Below are positions 1-8,087 of a stretch of 15,162 nucleotides of DNA, in pieces (the first letter of the stretch is position 1; every line of letters starts with the position of its first letter). Made by a program: the position numbers and the translations under genes. The notes below the pieces were generated by a model, which worked only from the letters and a program-made list of their open reading frames with translations, was not told the origin of the DNA and searched no databases. Source of the stretch: an uncultured Oribacterium sp. (GTDB taxonomy: Bacteria; Bacillota; Clostridia; Lachnospirales; Lachnospiraceae); contig CAKQWR010000029.1 of NCBI GenBank assembly GCA_934279105.1, positions 1-15,162 on the forward strand, written 5' to 3'.

Positions 1-8
1 TCAGTACT

Positions 9-27
9 GCGCCGATGGGCGCTTTTT
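9..27 (+). terminator. Rho-independent terminator at left edge
   Basis: A 5-bp GC stem (GCGCC, loop GATG, GGCGC) is followed directly by TTTTT. The T run lies on the plus side, so it would end a plus-strand transcript coming from left of the window and converging on recO. The stem is short and the gene it would serve is not visible, so this is moderate evidence only. No convincing minus-strand terminator for recO is seen in the 99 bases after its stop. Confidence 0.5.
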
Positions 28-99
28 CAAACTATACATCGGGAACGCTGAAAAATCCAGCCCCTGCCTGTTTTTGCACCCGTACAAACAGACGCCGTG

Positions 100-744
100 T
101 TACAGTGCTTTCAGGATATCGAGCGAGCGGAAGTGGTACGGCAGCGCGTCGCGGAGCACGAGATCGACGTTCTGCGAGAACTCGATGAGCACGCCCGGGG
201 TCAGTGTGAAGGTGTAAAGCTTCGTGAGCGGCGACTCCAGTACATACTGCCAGGCATAGCAGCAGGCGTCGGAGGCCTCGAGTGGCGGATGCTCTGTGTA
301 CTCGCCATTTAAAAGGAGCACCCGAAGCTCGTAGATACGCCGCACCAGCTCGTTCGGGATACTCTCCTTCAGAATCGCCCGGAGCGACAGGTAGATGAGA
401 TTCACCAGCTCCTCCGCCGGAAGATTCTCCTGGGCGACGAGCTCTGCCAGCTCCAGCAGATACGAACCGTAGCAGGCATGGACGAGATCGAGGGCGATGT
501 CCTCGAAATACTCGTTCACCTTCACCGAGCGGAGATTATAGCCGGCCCTTCCCTTCGTCACGCTGAACGCACCGAAGACGAAATTCCGTGTCGCCGCCAT
601 GAGCGGGGAACCCGGCTTCTTCGCGCCCGACGCCCAGACGGTGATCTTTCCCTGCTCCTTCGTGAGAACACAGAGCCGCTTATCAAAATCACGGGACGAG
701 GCCGAGTTCAGCACCAGCCCGTGAAAAACAAGTTCCTCCTGCAT
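100..744 (-). CDS. recO: DNA repair protein RecO (short form lacking the zinc-finger segment)
   Basis: RecO is a recombination mediator that works with RecR to load RecA on SSB-coated single-stranded DNA and anneals complementary strands. The N-terminal OB-fold (about residues 1-80) is recognisable from VFHGLVLNSA, DKRLCVLTKEQGKI and the GAFSVTKGRAGYNL region. A helical C-terminal half follows, with NELVRRIYELRVLLLNGEY and SPLTKLYTFTL, and it ends in FRSLDIL. The protein is 214 residues, against roughly 240-250 for most RecO. The stretch that usually carries two CxxC pairs is collapsed to about ten residues near 150-160, leaving only Cys161-Cys162. The gene starts 5 bases after the era stop. 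The nearest purine-rich stretch (AAGGACGAG, inside the era C-terminal codons) is rather far upstream, so translation probably depends on coupling to era. The era-recO order is classic for Firmicutes. Identity is confident. Confidence 0.93.
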   Translation of the reverse strand: MQEELVFHGLVLNSASSRDFDKRLCVLTKEQGKITVWASGAKKPGSPLMAATRNFVFGAFSVTKGRAGYNLRSVKVNEYFEDIALDLVHACYGSYLLELAELVAQENLPAEELVNLIYLSLRAILKESIPNELVRRIYELRVLLLNGEYTEHPPLEASDACCYAWQYVLESPLTKLYTFTLTPGVLIEFSQNVDLVLRDALPYHFRSLDILKAL

Positions 745-749
745 GGCGC

Positions 750-1646
750 TCAGGTCTCGTCCTTAAAGCCGTAGTTCTTCAGGAAGGTATCTGAATCGCG
801 CCAGTCCTTTCGCACCTTGACGAAGAGCTGGAGATTCACCTTATCCTCCGTCATGCGCTCGATCTGGATACGGGCACCGGTGCCGATGCGCTTCAGCATC
901 GCACCGCCCTTTCCGATGATGATGCCCTTATGCGCATCTCGCTCACAGACGATGGTCGCCTTGATGTCCCAGATGCCATTTGCACGCTGGTGCATTTCAT
1001 CGATCAGTACCGCGATACCGTGCGGTACCTCATCCTTCAGCTTCCGAAGCGCCTGTTCACGAATCAGCTCACCCGCGATTTCCCGCATCGTCTGATCCGT
1101 CACGGTATCCTCATCATAGTAACGAGGTCCCTCCGGAAGATACTGGAAAATCACCTTTTTCAGTTCGTCAATGTTTCGGGACCGCGCCGCAGATACCGGG
1201 ACGATCTCCGTGAACTCCATAAGGTTCCGATACTTCTCGATGGCCGCCGTCAGCTCGACTGCCGGGTCCTTCAGTGTATCGATTTTATTGATCACGAGAA
1301 TCTTCGGCTTGTCGTACTTCTGCAGAATCTCCGCGATATGCTGCTCACCGGCACCGATATAGGTGGTCGGCTCAACGAGCCAGACGATGACATCCACATC
1401 CTCGAGTGTCTTCTCCGCGACATGGTCCATGTACTCACCGAGCTTATTGGCCGCCTTGTGAATACCCGGCGTGTCGAGAAAGATAATCTGCCCGCGCTCG
1501 TCGTCATAAACCGTCTGGATACGGCCGCGGGTCGTCTGCGGTTTCTCCGAAGTGATGGCGATCTTCTGACCGATCACGTGATTCATTAAGGTTGATTTTC
1601 CTACATTCGGGCGTCCCACGAGCGCCACAAAACCTGTCTTGATCAT
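750..1646 (-). CDS. era: GTPase Era
   Basis: Era is an essential GTPase that binds the 3' end of 16S rRNA and assists 30S subunit maturation. All G motifs are present: G1 GRPNVGKS at residues 11-18, G2 around PQTTRG (36-41), G3 DTPG at 58-61, G4 NKID at 120-123 and G5 VSA near 151-153. A C-terminal KH domain (about 205-285) carries the IIGKGG loop at about 243-248. The conserved KVRKDWRDSD segment is followed by a short tail. The length of 298 residues is normal. The ATG overlaps the TGA of the upstream M16 peptidase gene by four bases (ATGA), which implies coupled translation. recO follows after 5 bases. Intact and typical. Confidence 0.98.
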   Translation of the reverse strand: MIKTGFVALVGRPNVGKSTLMNHVIGQKIAITSEKPQTTRGRIQTVYDDERGQIIFLDTPGIHKAANKLGEYMDHVAEKTLEDVDVIVWLVEPTTYIGAGEQHIAEILQKYDKPKILVINKIDTLKDPAVELTAAIEKYRNLMEFTEIVPVSAARSRNIDELKKVIFQYLPEGPRYYDEDTVTDQTMREIAGELIREQALRKLKDEVPHGIAVLIDEMHQRANGIWDIKATIVCERDAHKGIIIGKGGAMLKRIGTGARIQIERMTEDKVNLQLFVKVRKDWRDSDTFLKNYGFKDET

Positions 1647-4609
1647 TTAAAAAGCTCCTCTGTTGTCAGGAAGAGATCCTGATGTGCATCGATTTCTGTT
1701 CCACTGCCGATCGTACATCCCGCGCCGGTCGCAAGCAGTGCTTCTGCATACACTGCAAGCGCACGGATATCCTCCACCGTCGTCGCGAGCACCTGATCAC
1801 GCTCACGCTGCAACGTCTCGTTCGTCACATGGGAGAGGAAGGCGCTGACACTGAGGGCAGCAACATTGGCATTCGTTCTCGGCGTATCCAGTTCGCTGAT
1901 GGCACCGATGATATATTTCGTCATATCCCGCTCGCTTGCGCTGAAATTCCGGATATACTCCGGAAGCGCCTCATAGCAGGCCATCGTCTCCTGAATGTGC
2001 GGATCCCGGTAGGAGCAGAGATAGCCCTCGCCGGAACGACCGAAGCCGGCCATACAGCCATAGGCCCCACCCTTCACACGGAGATTGAGCCAGAGATAAT
2101 CGTAGTTCAGAATCACCTTCAGTACACGAAGCGCACCGGTATACGGGTGCTTCGTCGGATCGTACCAGCCGGTCCGTGCGACATAGTTCACCTGTGACGG
2201 TGTCTTAAAGCCCTCGTTCAAGTTGCCGCTCAGCAGCAGCTGCGGCTGCGTGTCGTCGGATTCCATACATGTATCTGCGGCAGACGTCGTATCCAGCGCC
2301 TCGTGAAGCCGTTTCTTCTCCTGAAGGTCGCGGAGATACGTCTCCTTCCACTTCGGGTAGCCGTGCTCGAAGACCTGAAGTCCCTTCTTCTCTGCCGTCA
2401 TCGATACAAACATGTTTTCGAGGCGGAAAAGCTTATCGGAAATCTCCCAGAGCCTGTCTGCGAGGGCCTGCGGGTCCTTCCGGAATTCATCTGCGATTCG
2501 ATGAATGAAGCGATAGTAGCTGATACCACCGACGAGATCCTGATAGCGTCCGGTACCGGAGAAGTAGGAGCTTGCGCGATTCACGGCATAGCTGTGGCCG
2601 GCGCCTTCGATCTTCATCCGTTCTCTGGAGCGTGCTTCTGCAAGGATCTCCGACATGCGTTTCGTATCTTCGAACTTCGTCGTATGCAGAATCTCACGAA
2701 TCAGTGCGAGACCATGCTCCAGGTTCTCATACAGCAGCTTCGTTTCCACACTGAAAATACCGGTGTAGTGATTGTAGGCATCGAGATCCGGATAAGCGTT
2801 CATATCGAAGCTGAGGCCACCGGTATGCAACAGGATATCCGATGAAAGGTCCTGGAAGCTGTGGTGCTTCGTATCCATATACGCGAGCACGGTCTTCAGG
2901 AAACCGGCATACGGAAGCTCCTCCTCACGGAGACACTGTGTGTTAAAATTGAGTCGCAGATACATCACCCCACGCGTATCTCGCGGTGTTTCCAGAAGCA
3001 ACGTATCTTCTATCCGTTTTTCTTCCCATACGAAGCGCTCCGCCTGCTTTCCGATATCGGAAATGCTGAGCAGCGGCAGTTTCCGGAGATTTTCCTCGGA
3101 GGTCGGCTCTTCCTGATAGGCCTTCCGTGCTTTCGTCTGTTCTACACAGGCGATGCGCTCGGCCTTCGTCATGGACTGGCGGATCGTACGGAGCTTCCGC
3201 TCGAGTTCCTTCTCCCGCTTCTCGGTGAGACCGCGCTCCGGCTTACAGATGACCAGTGCCGTATGTGGATTATCGAGCAGGAATTCCGAAATCAGGGACT
3301 CGAAGTAACCACGCTTCGCATCCTCGCGGAGCTCCTTATAGCAGGCATCGCAGAAGAGATACTCCCATGGCTTTCCGCCATAGAGCCAGGTATCCATGGC
3401 GGTCAGCGCATATACGAGTCCCTTCGGTGAACGGCCGTAATCTGCTTCCCGATACTGGAACTCATCATGATTGATGGCGGCGAGAATCGACTGCTGGTCG
3501 AGTCCCTCCTTCACCAGATTCCGGAGTGTCGTTTCGATGACCGAGAGAAAGCGCGCCTTATCCTTCGCATCCGCGCCCTTTGCATTGACCGAAAAATACG
3601 GCTGACGGATGCCATCCTCGAATCCGCCGAAGATGTCTTCTCCGATGCCGGCATCGATGAGCGCCTGCTTCAGCGGCGCACCCGGTGAAGAGAGGAGCAC
3701 ATAATCGAGGATATCGAGCGCGAGGTTTCGCTTATTATCGATGGCATCTACAGCGACATTCCATGAAAGATAGGTATTCTTCGTAAGCGGCTCATGCTTT
3801 CCGATCGGATATGAGATTTCTTCTTCATGAATCGATGGAAAGGCCGGCTGCAGTGGGATATCGGAATTCGGATCGATGGCGTCATAATCGGAAAGGTACG
3901 CCTCGTCGAGCCACGCAAGCTTCTTCTCCATATCCATATCGCCGTACAGGATGATGTAGGCATTGGACGGATGATAGAATCGACGGTGGAAATTCCGAAA
4001 CTGTTCGAAGCTAAGCTCCGGAATCACCGCCGGATCACCACCGGATTCGTTGCCGTAGCAGGTATCCGGAAAAAGTGCATTCATGATATACCGTTCGAGC
4101 ACCGCCTCCGGATTCGAGAATACGCCCTTCATCTCGTTGTAAACAACACCGTTATAACGGAGCGCATCCTTCTCATCCGTCATCTCATAGTGCCATCCCT
4201 CCTGCTGCAGGATACGCGGATCCTCCACGCAGTTTGGATGGAAAACCGCATCCAGATAAACATCCATGAGGTTATCGAAGTCCTTCTCATTACGGGAAGC
4301 CACCGGATAAACGGTCTTATCCGGATAGGTCATCGCATTCAGGAAGGTGTTGAGGGAGCCCTTTGCAAGCTCTACAAACGGATCCTTCAGCGGAAACTTC
4401 TTCGAACCGCACAGGACAGAATGCTCTGTGATATGGGCGACGCCCGTGCTGTCCTCGGCCGGCGTACGGAAAGCGATGCTGAATACCTTATTGTCATCAT
4501 CGTTGTGCATCGTAAAGATACGCGCACCGCTTTTCGTATGGCGATAAATGCACGCATCCGTTGAAAGTTCATCGATTCTCCTGGTTTCGATCAGCTCATA
4601 ATTCTTCAT
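1643..4609 (-). CDS. M16C family metallopeptidase (presequence protease / Cym1-like)
   Basis: This is a large zinc peptidase of the pitrilysin-insulinase superfamily, subfamily M16C. Relatives degrade free peptides inside a closed chamber made of two halves. The inverted zinc motif HITEH is at residues 59-63 (His59, catalytic Glu62, His63), and the third ligand is Glu159 in VVYNEMKG. The M16C hallmark HSVLCGSKKFPLKDPF follows the first motif. The C-terminal half carries the substrate-positioning Arg844 and Tyr850 in NLRVKGGAYG. No signal peptide or membrane segment is seen, so it should be cytoplasmic. The 988 residues match the family (about 970-1000). A good ribosome site (AGAGGAA, 6 bases before ATG) supports the start. 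The stop overlaps the era start by four bases. The physiological substrate is unknown; peptide turnover is inferred from the family. Confidence 0.92.
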   Translation of the reverse strand: MKNYELIETRRIDELSTDACIYRHTKSGARIFTMHNDDDNKVFSIAFRTPAEDSTGVAHITEHSVLCGSKKFPLKDPFVELAKGSLNTFLNAMTYPDKTVYPVASRNEKDFDNLMDVYLDAVFHPNCVEDPRILQQEGWHYEMTDEKDALRYNGVVYNEMKGVFSNPEAVLERYIMNALFPDTCYGNESGGDPAVIPELSFEQFRNFHRRFYHPSNAYIILYGDMDMEKKLAWLDEAYLSDYDAIDPNSDIPLQPAFPSIHEEEISYPIGKHEPLTKNTYLSWNVAVDAIDNKRNLALDILDYVLLSSPGAPLKQALIDAGIGEDIFGGFEDGIRQPYFSVNAKGADAKDKARFLSVIETTLRNLVKEGLDQQSILAAINHDEFQYREADYGRSPKGLVYALTAMDTWLYGGKPWEYLFCDACYKELREDAKRGYFESLISEFLLDNPHTALVICKPERGLTEKREKELERKLRTIRQSMTKAERIACVEQTKARKAYQEEPTSEENLRKLPLLSISDIGKQAERFVWEEKRIEDTLLLETPRDTRGVMYLRLNFNTQCLREEELPYAGFLKTVLAYMDTKHHSFQDLSSDILLHTGGLSFDMNAYPDLDAYNHYTGIFSVETKLLYENLEHGLALIREILHTTKFEDTKRMSEILAEARSRERMKIEGAGHSYAVNRASSYFSGTGRYQDLVGGISYYRFIHRIADEFRKDPQALADRLWEISDKLFRLENMFVSMTAEKKGLQVFEHGYPKWKETYLRDLQEKKRLHEALDTTSAADTCMESDDTQPQLLLSGNLNEGFKTPSQVNYVARTGWYDPTKHPYTGALRVLKVILNYDYLWLNLRVKGGAYGCMAGFGRSGEGYLCSYRDPHIQETMACYEALPEYIRNFSASERDMTKYIIGAISELDTPRTNANVAALSVSAFLSHVTNETLQRERDQVLATTVEDIRALAVYAEALLATGAGCTIGSGTEIDAHQDLFLTTEELFK

Positions 4610-4732
4610 TCAAGTTCCTCTTTTTCGTCCGCGTCTGTGCGCGCCCTTCGAGCGAACGCTCACTGAAAGGCAGCACTCCGCGAACAGAATTTTCGCTCTT
4701 TTTTCTATCGTTTCATTGACTCTTCGAATCTT

Positions 4733-5590
4733 CTATATATTTCCAACCAGGCGATCTTTGAAAACCGCGATGGCTTCACGGACACTGAGATGCACAAGCA
4801 TCAGCTCACTCGTCGCCGTACCGATCGGGCAGGCATCCGGATAGCCGAAACGCGCCGCAATCCGACAGGCACGGAAGAGATTAAACTCTGACGTGATGAT
4901 ACCGATGGAAAGTGGTTTGTCTTCTCCGAAGTATACCTCGACTTCTTCGCCACGTGTTCCCCTCATCGGCACCATCAGAAACGGATGTTCTTTCGCCTGT
5001 TCCCGGAGCCTCGACTCATGATCCTGCTGCATCGTCCGAAGAGAAAAGCCGATTTTTTCCTGCGTCGAGTGCGAATAGAATTCGAGCAGCAGGCGGTTCT
5101 CCGGAACGCCTGCCTTGATCATGTAGTAATACATAACCGTCGCCTCGGTACTCCGATCATAGTCACTTCGCCCACCGGACAGCACAAAAATCGTTTCCGG
5201 ATTTTCCTCTGCATACTCGATGGCACGATCCAGACGTCGCTTGAGGGATGGCGAAATCCGGTTATCCACGAGATCTGTTCCCATCACAATGACATAATCG
5301 AGGTTCTTCTGCTCCACCGTTCTGGCATTAAAGAAAATAGTGCCGAGAAGGCCCAGCAGAACCAGCATCCAGAGTCCATAGCTCGTAAAAATAAACACGA
5401 AGGGCTGGAGATGAATTTTCTTCTTTTCTTTCTGCTTCTTCCGCACGTACCGTACCAGAATAAACATAACAAACTGGACGGCGGAGAACAGCGGCCAGAA
5501 CCAGAGAAAGGTGGTCAGCCCATGAATCATGAGGATCGCCAGTACATAGACGAGTGCGGCTATTCCCAGTACGATGAAAATTCCTTCCAT
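4733..5590 (-). CDS. YdcF/SanA/ElyC-like DUF218 membrane protein
   Basis: The protein has three predicted membrane segments (about residues 4-21, 27-46 and 64-87) and a very basic loop at 50-59. A DUF218 domain runs from about 97 to 275. Family marks seen are LDYVIVMGTDL, the SLKRRLDRAIEYAEENP helix, VLSGGRSD at 136-143, AGVPENRLLLE and the late strand TSEFNLFRA. DUF218 proteins (SanA, ElyC, YdcF) are linked to envelope integrity in enterobacteria, but no reaction is established, so the function here is open. Two departures from the family: the usual S-T-N-T-x-E-N signature reads SHSTQEK at 173-179, and a polar insert of about 35 residues (roughly 188-225) precedes the TSEFN strand. The gene follows trhP after 5 bases, with no clear ribosome site next to the ATG, so coupled translation is likely. 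Confidence 0.8.
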   Translation of the reverse strand: MEGIFIVLGIAALVYVLAILMIHGLTTFLWFWPLFSAVQFVMFILVRYVRKKQKEKKKIHLQPFVFIFTSYGLWMLVLLGLLGTIFFNARTVEQKNLDYVIVMGTDLVDNRISPSLKRRLDRAIEYAEENPETIFVLSGGRSDYDRSTEATVMYYYMIKAGVPENRLLLEFYSHSTQEKIGFSLRTMQQDHESRLREQAKEHPFLMVPMRGTRGEEVEVYFGEDKPLSIGIITSEFNLFRACRIAARFGYPDACPIGTATSELMLVHLSVREAIAVFKDRLVGNI

Positions 5591-5595
5591 ACGTT

Positions 5596-6849
5596 TTAGT
5601 CAAGCGACGGCTTCTCCGCGCTTTCCTTTCTGATAATGTCACCTGCCTCCGGCGCGATACTGAACCGCACCTTTAACTGCTGACAGGCATGTGGACAGGA
5701 TTCCTGTGCCTCTCCCGTTTCTGCATCGCGGATCTCGAGCACGGTAATCGGAAGATCACGGCCATCCGGCTTCATGATTTCGATTTCCTCGCCCACAGAG
5801 AACTTATTCTTCTGCTCGAGATAGCTCCAGCCTTCCGCATCGCTTTCACGGATCGTGCCGAGGTAAACCGAACCGGTCACATAGGTATTGCTGTCATAGA
5901 TATGATCGTCCTGCGTCGGCCGGCCATAGTAGAATCCGGTCGTAAACTCACGGTAGGTACACTTCGCAATTTCCTGCTTGTACCACTCCATGTTCGCGCG
6001 ATACTTCTCTTCACTTTCCTTATAATCATCGATGGCCTTCCGATAGGTTCTGGCTACGGTCGCCACATAAAGCGCGGTCTTCATACGGCCTTCGATTTTC
6101 AGAGAATCGATCCCGGCCTCAATCAGCTCCGGGATGTGCTCGATCATGCAGAGGTCCTTCGAGTTAAAGATATAGGTACCACGCTCATTTTCGATGACCG
6201 GGAAATACTCGCCCGGACGTGTTTCTTCCATGAGGCTGTACTTCCAACGACATGGGTGTGTGCAGGCACCACGGTTTGCATCGCGACCGGTCAGGAAATT
6301 ACTGAGCATACAACGACCGGAATAGGACATGCACATCGCACCATGAACGAAGGCTTCGATGTCCATCTCCTCCGGAATATGCTTCCGAAGCTCACGAATC
6401 TCGTTGAGACTTAACTCACGCGCACAAACCACTCGCTTCGCACCGAGCTGCCACCAGAAGAGGAAGGTCTGCCAGTTTGTGTTGTTCGCCTGGGTCGAAA
6501 TATGAAGCTCGATGGAGGACGGAAGTACCTCCTTCGCAATCATAAATACACCCGGATCGGCAATCAACACGGCATCGATACCGGTTTCTGCCAGCTCCTC
6601 GAAGTATGTACGCACGCCATCGAGGTCATAATTATGTGCGAAGATATTCGCGGTCACGAACACCTTGACCTGATGTGCGTGTGCGTATGCTACACCTTCA
6701 CGGATCTCCTCCAGTGTAAAGTTTTTTGCATTGGCCCGCAGTCCGAAGGCCTCACCGCCGAGGTAGACGGCATTGGCACCGTAATTTACAGCCGTTTTTA
6801 ATACGTCCAGCGAACCTGCCGGAATCAGAAGCTCTGTTTCTTTCAGCAT
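5596..6849 (-). CDS. trhP: tRNA 5-hydroxyuridine synthase, U32 peptidase-like family
   Basis: The U32 family is annotated as peptidase by history. Characterised members (E. coli TrhP, formerly YegQ, and B. subtilis YrrN/YrrO) instead hydroxylate wobble uridine 34 to ho5U, using an iron-sulfur cluster and prephenate-derived chemistry. The protein opens with ELLIPAGSLDVLKTAVNYGA. It carries the U32 signature as AFVHGAMCMSYSGRCMLSNF. Candidate cluster ligands are Cys173, Cys180, Cys196 (or Cys200) and Cys234. The 417 residues fit the YrrO type. A ribosome site GGAG lies 7 bases before the ATG. The neighbour just upstream is a TrmR-type methyltransferase, as in the B. subtilis yrrM-yrrN-yrrO cluster, which is the main reason for preferring TrhP over other U32 proteins such as the 23S rRNA hydroxylase RlhA. 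Confidence 0.85.
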   Translation of the reverse strand: MLKETELLIPAGSLDVLKTAVNYGANAVYLGGEAFGLRANAKNFTLEEIREGVAYAHAHQVKVFVTANIFAHNYDLDGVRTYFEELAETGIDAVLIADPGVFMIAKEVLPSSIELHISTQANNTNWQTFLFWWQLGAKRVVCARELSLNEIRELRKHIPEEMDIEAFVHGAMCMSYSGRCMLSNFLTGRDANRGACTHPCRWKYSLMEETRPGEYFPVIENERGTYIFNSKDLCMIEHIPELIEAGIDSLKIEGRMKTALYVATVARTYRKAIDDYKESEEKYRANMEWYKQEIAKCTYREFTTGFYYGRPTQDDHIYDSNTYVTGSVYLGTIRESDAEGWSYLEQKNKFSVGEEIEIMKPDGRDLPITVLEIRDAETGEAQESCPHACQQLKVRFSIAPEAGDIIRKESAEKPSLD

Positions 6850-6885
6850 ATGATTTCTCCATCTATGAAATGCTTTATGTTGGGT

Positions 6886-7536
6886 TTATTTTTTAACACT
6901 GATCGACACACCGTCGCCGACCGGCAGAATCGCGGTTTCCAGCGCCGCTTCATGCTTCAGTCGGTAGAGGTACTCGCGCATGCGGGTATGAATGGTCCGG
7001 TCTCTCCGTTCGACCTGATAGCGGCTTTCGATGATACTGCCGTCCTGCAGGATATTGTCACTGAGCAGCACACTGCCCGGCGGCATCAGCCGAAGGATAT
7101 CCGGCAGCCATACGATATACTGGGCCTTCGCAGCATCCATGAACAGAAAGTCAAACTGCTCGTTCTTTTCAGCCAGCTGTCGAAGCAGCGCACCGGCATC
7201 GCCCGGAATCAGTGTGATTCGATCTCGATATGGGCTTCTTTCGAAGTTCCTTGTCGCCTGCTCGATACGAGGCGGATATATTTCCACCGTCAGAATCTCG
7301 GCCTGCCCATCAGTCGCTTCCTCCATACAGAGGGCAGAATAGCCGACGGCCGCGCCGATCTCCAGTATTTTCTTCGGACGAAGCATCCTCATGAAACACT
7401 TAAGAAGCGCCGCCGTTTCATCCCGGATAATCGGGATTTCCGCTGCGAGCGCTTCTGCTCTGATGGTTTCAAGAAGATCGCTACGGTCCGGTTCCAGTGA
7501 ATGAATATAATTCACAAGCCGTTCATCCGTAATCAA
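6886..7536 (-). CDS. trmR: tRNA 5-hydroxyuridine methyltransferase (SAM-dependent, YrrM type)
   Basis: This is a class I, metal-dependent O-methyltransferase of the COMT-like family. The SAM motif ILEIGAAVGYSAL is at about 57-69. FMDAAKAQY places the metal and catalytic Asp at 134, and SDNILQDG gives Asp160-Asn161. The end, ILPVGDGVSIS, is typical of the group. In B. subtilis, TrmR (YrrM) methylates ho5U34 to mo5U34, the step after TrhP. Here the trhP gene lies immediately downstream, so the same role is inferred. The start codon is TTG, read from CAA at 7534-7536. It overlaps the TGA of the mltG-like gene as TTGA, and GAGGAAG lies about 7-10 bases upstream. The length of 216 residues is normal. 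The alternative is a general O-methyltransferase of unknown substrate, but context argues against this. Confidence 0.85.
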   Translation of the reverse strand: MITDERLVNYIHSLEPDRSDLLETIRAEALAAEIPIIRDETAALLKCFMRMLRPKKILEIGAAVGYSALCMEEATDGQAEILTVEIYPPRIEQATRNFERSPYRDRITLIPGDAGALLRQLAEKNEQFDFLFMDAAKAQYIVWLPDILRLMPPGSVLLSDNILQDGSIIESRYQVERRDRTIHTRMREYLYRLKHEAALETAILPVGDGVSISVKK

Positions 7537-8084
7537 GGGTTCTCTTCCTCACTATCTGTTGTCATGGCACGGGCATTCTCCTGCTGGATGGCATTTTCAT
7601 CCTCCGTGCCGCCGATGATTTCCATGCTGTCACTTTCTGTATCGTCTGCCGACTGCGCTGCTGCATCCGTAGAGGCATTCAGCAGATTCTTATCCGCCAG
7701 TTCCTTATTTTTCTTACCTTCCTGATTCAGATGTTCGATGATATCGACCACCGTCATCGAGGGACTGAGAGTATAGGTACCTGGCTCGATCGCAAGCTCA
7801 TACAGATGTGCCTGAAGCACGAATGCCTGCTTGTTGTCGATCAGTCCGGCATCCTCCAGATCGTCAGCGAGACGATCGAGACTCTCTCCATCGGTGATAC
7901 TGAAGTCCTGCTCCGGCGCATTCTCCCCAGCCAGTGCATGCTCATAAAAGAGTCCGTGCCCATAGCTGTAGGCTACCCGAATACCCTGCAGAAGCAGAAA
8001 AATCAGAACTGCGATCAGAATAATACGCCACGACAGTCCGGTGATGAAACCGGCGGTCTTGACCACCGAATCCTTACGACGCAT
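7533..8084 (-). CDS. MltG (YceG)-like membrane protein lacking the catalytic domain
   Basis: A basic N-terminus (RRK) leads into one membrane segment at about residues 18-36. A LysM-like region follows (about 61-120): FSITDGESLDRLADDLEDAG, LIDNKQAF and EPGTYTLSPSMTVVDIIEHL. This matches the N-terminal part of the endolytic murein transglycosylase MltG. After residue 120 there is no YceG catalytic domain, only an acidic, Ala/Glu/Asp-rich tail to residue 183. MltG is usually about 330-380 residues. The gene sits where B. subtilis has yrrL (mltG), just before the trmR ortholog, which supports descent from mltG. A strong ribosome site GGAGG, 8 bases before the ATG, lies in the last codons of rnj, and the gap to rnj is 3 bases. 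It is unlikely to cut glycan. A scaffold or regulator role at the membrane is only a guess. Confidence 0.8.
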   Translation of the reverse strand: MRRKDSVVKTAGFITGLSWRIILIAVLIFLLLQGIRVAYSYGHGLFYEHALAGENAPEQDFSITDGESLDRLADDLEDAGLIDNKQAFVLQAHLYELAIEPGTYTLSPSMTVVDIIEHLNQEGKKNKELADKNLLNASTDAAAQSADDTESDSMEIIGGTEDENAIQQENARAMTTDSEEENP

Positions 8085-8087
8085 GCA

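Noticed and set aside
68..91. Hairpin downstream of recO as its terminator
   Set aside because: The stem is interrupted and is not followed by a T run on the minus strand.
4679..4704. Hairpin GCGAA / TTCGC followed by a T run on the plus strand in the gap before the M16C gene
   Set aside because: The stem is only 5 bp and no plus-strand transcript is expected. The minus strand has no T run after it, so it does not terminate the ydcF-like transcript. No clear promoter for the M16C gene was found in 4610-4732 either.
4716..4741. Promoter-like TTGACT and TATATT on the plus strand
   Set aside because: The spacer is only 14 bases, and it would fire antisense into the ydcF-like gene with no gene to serve.
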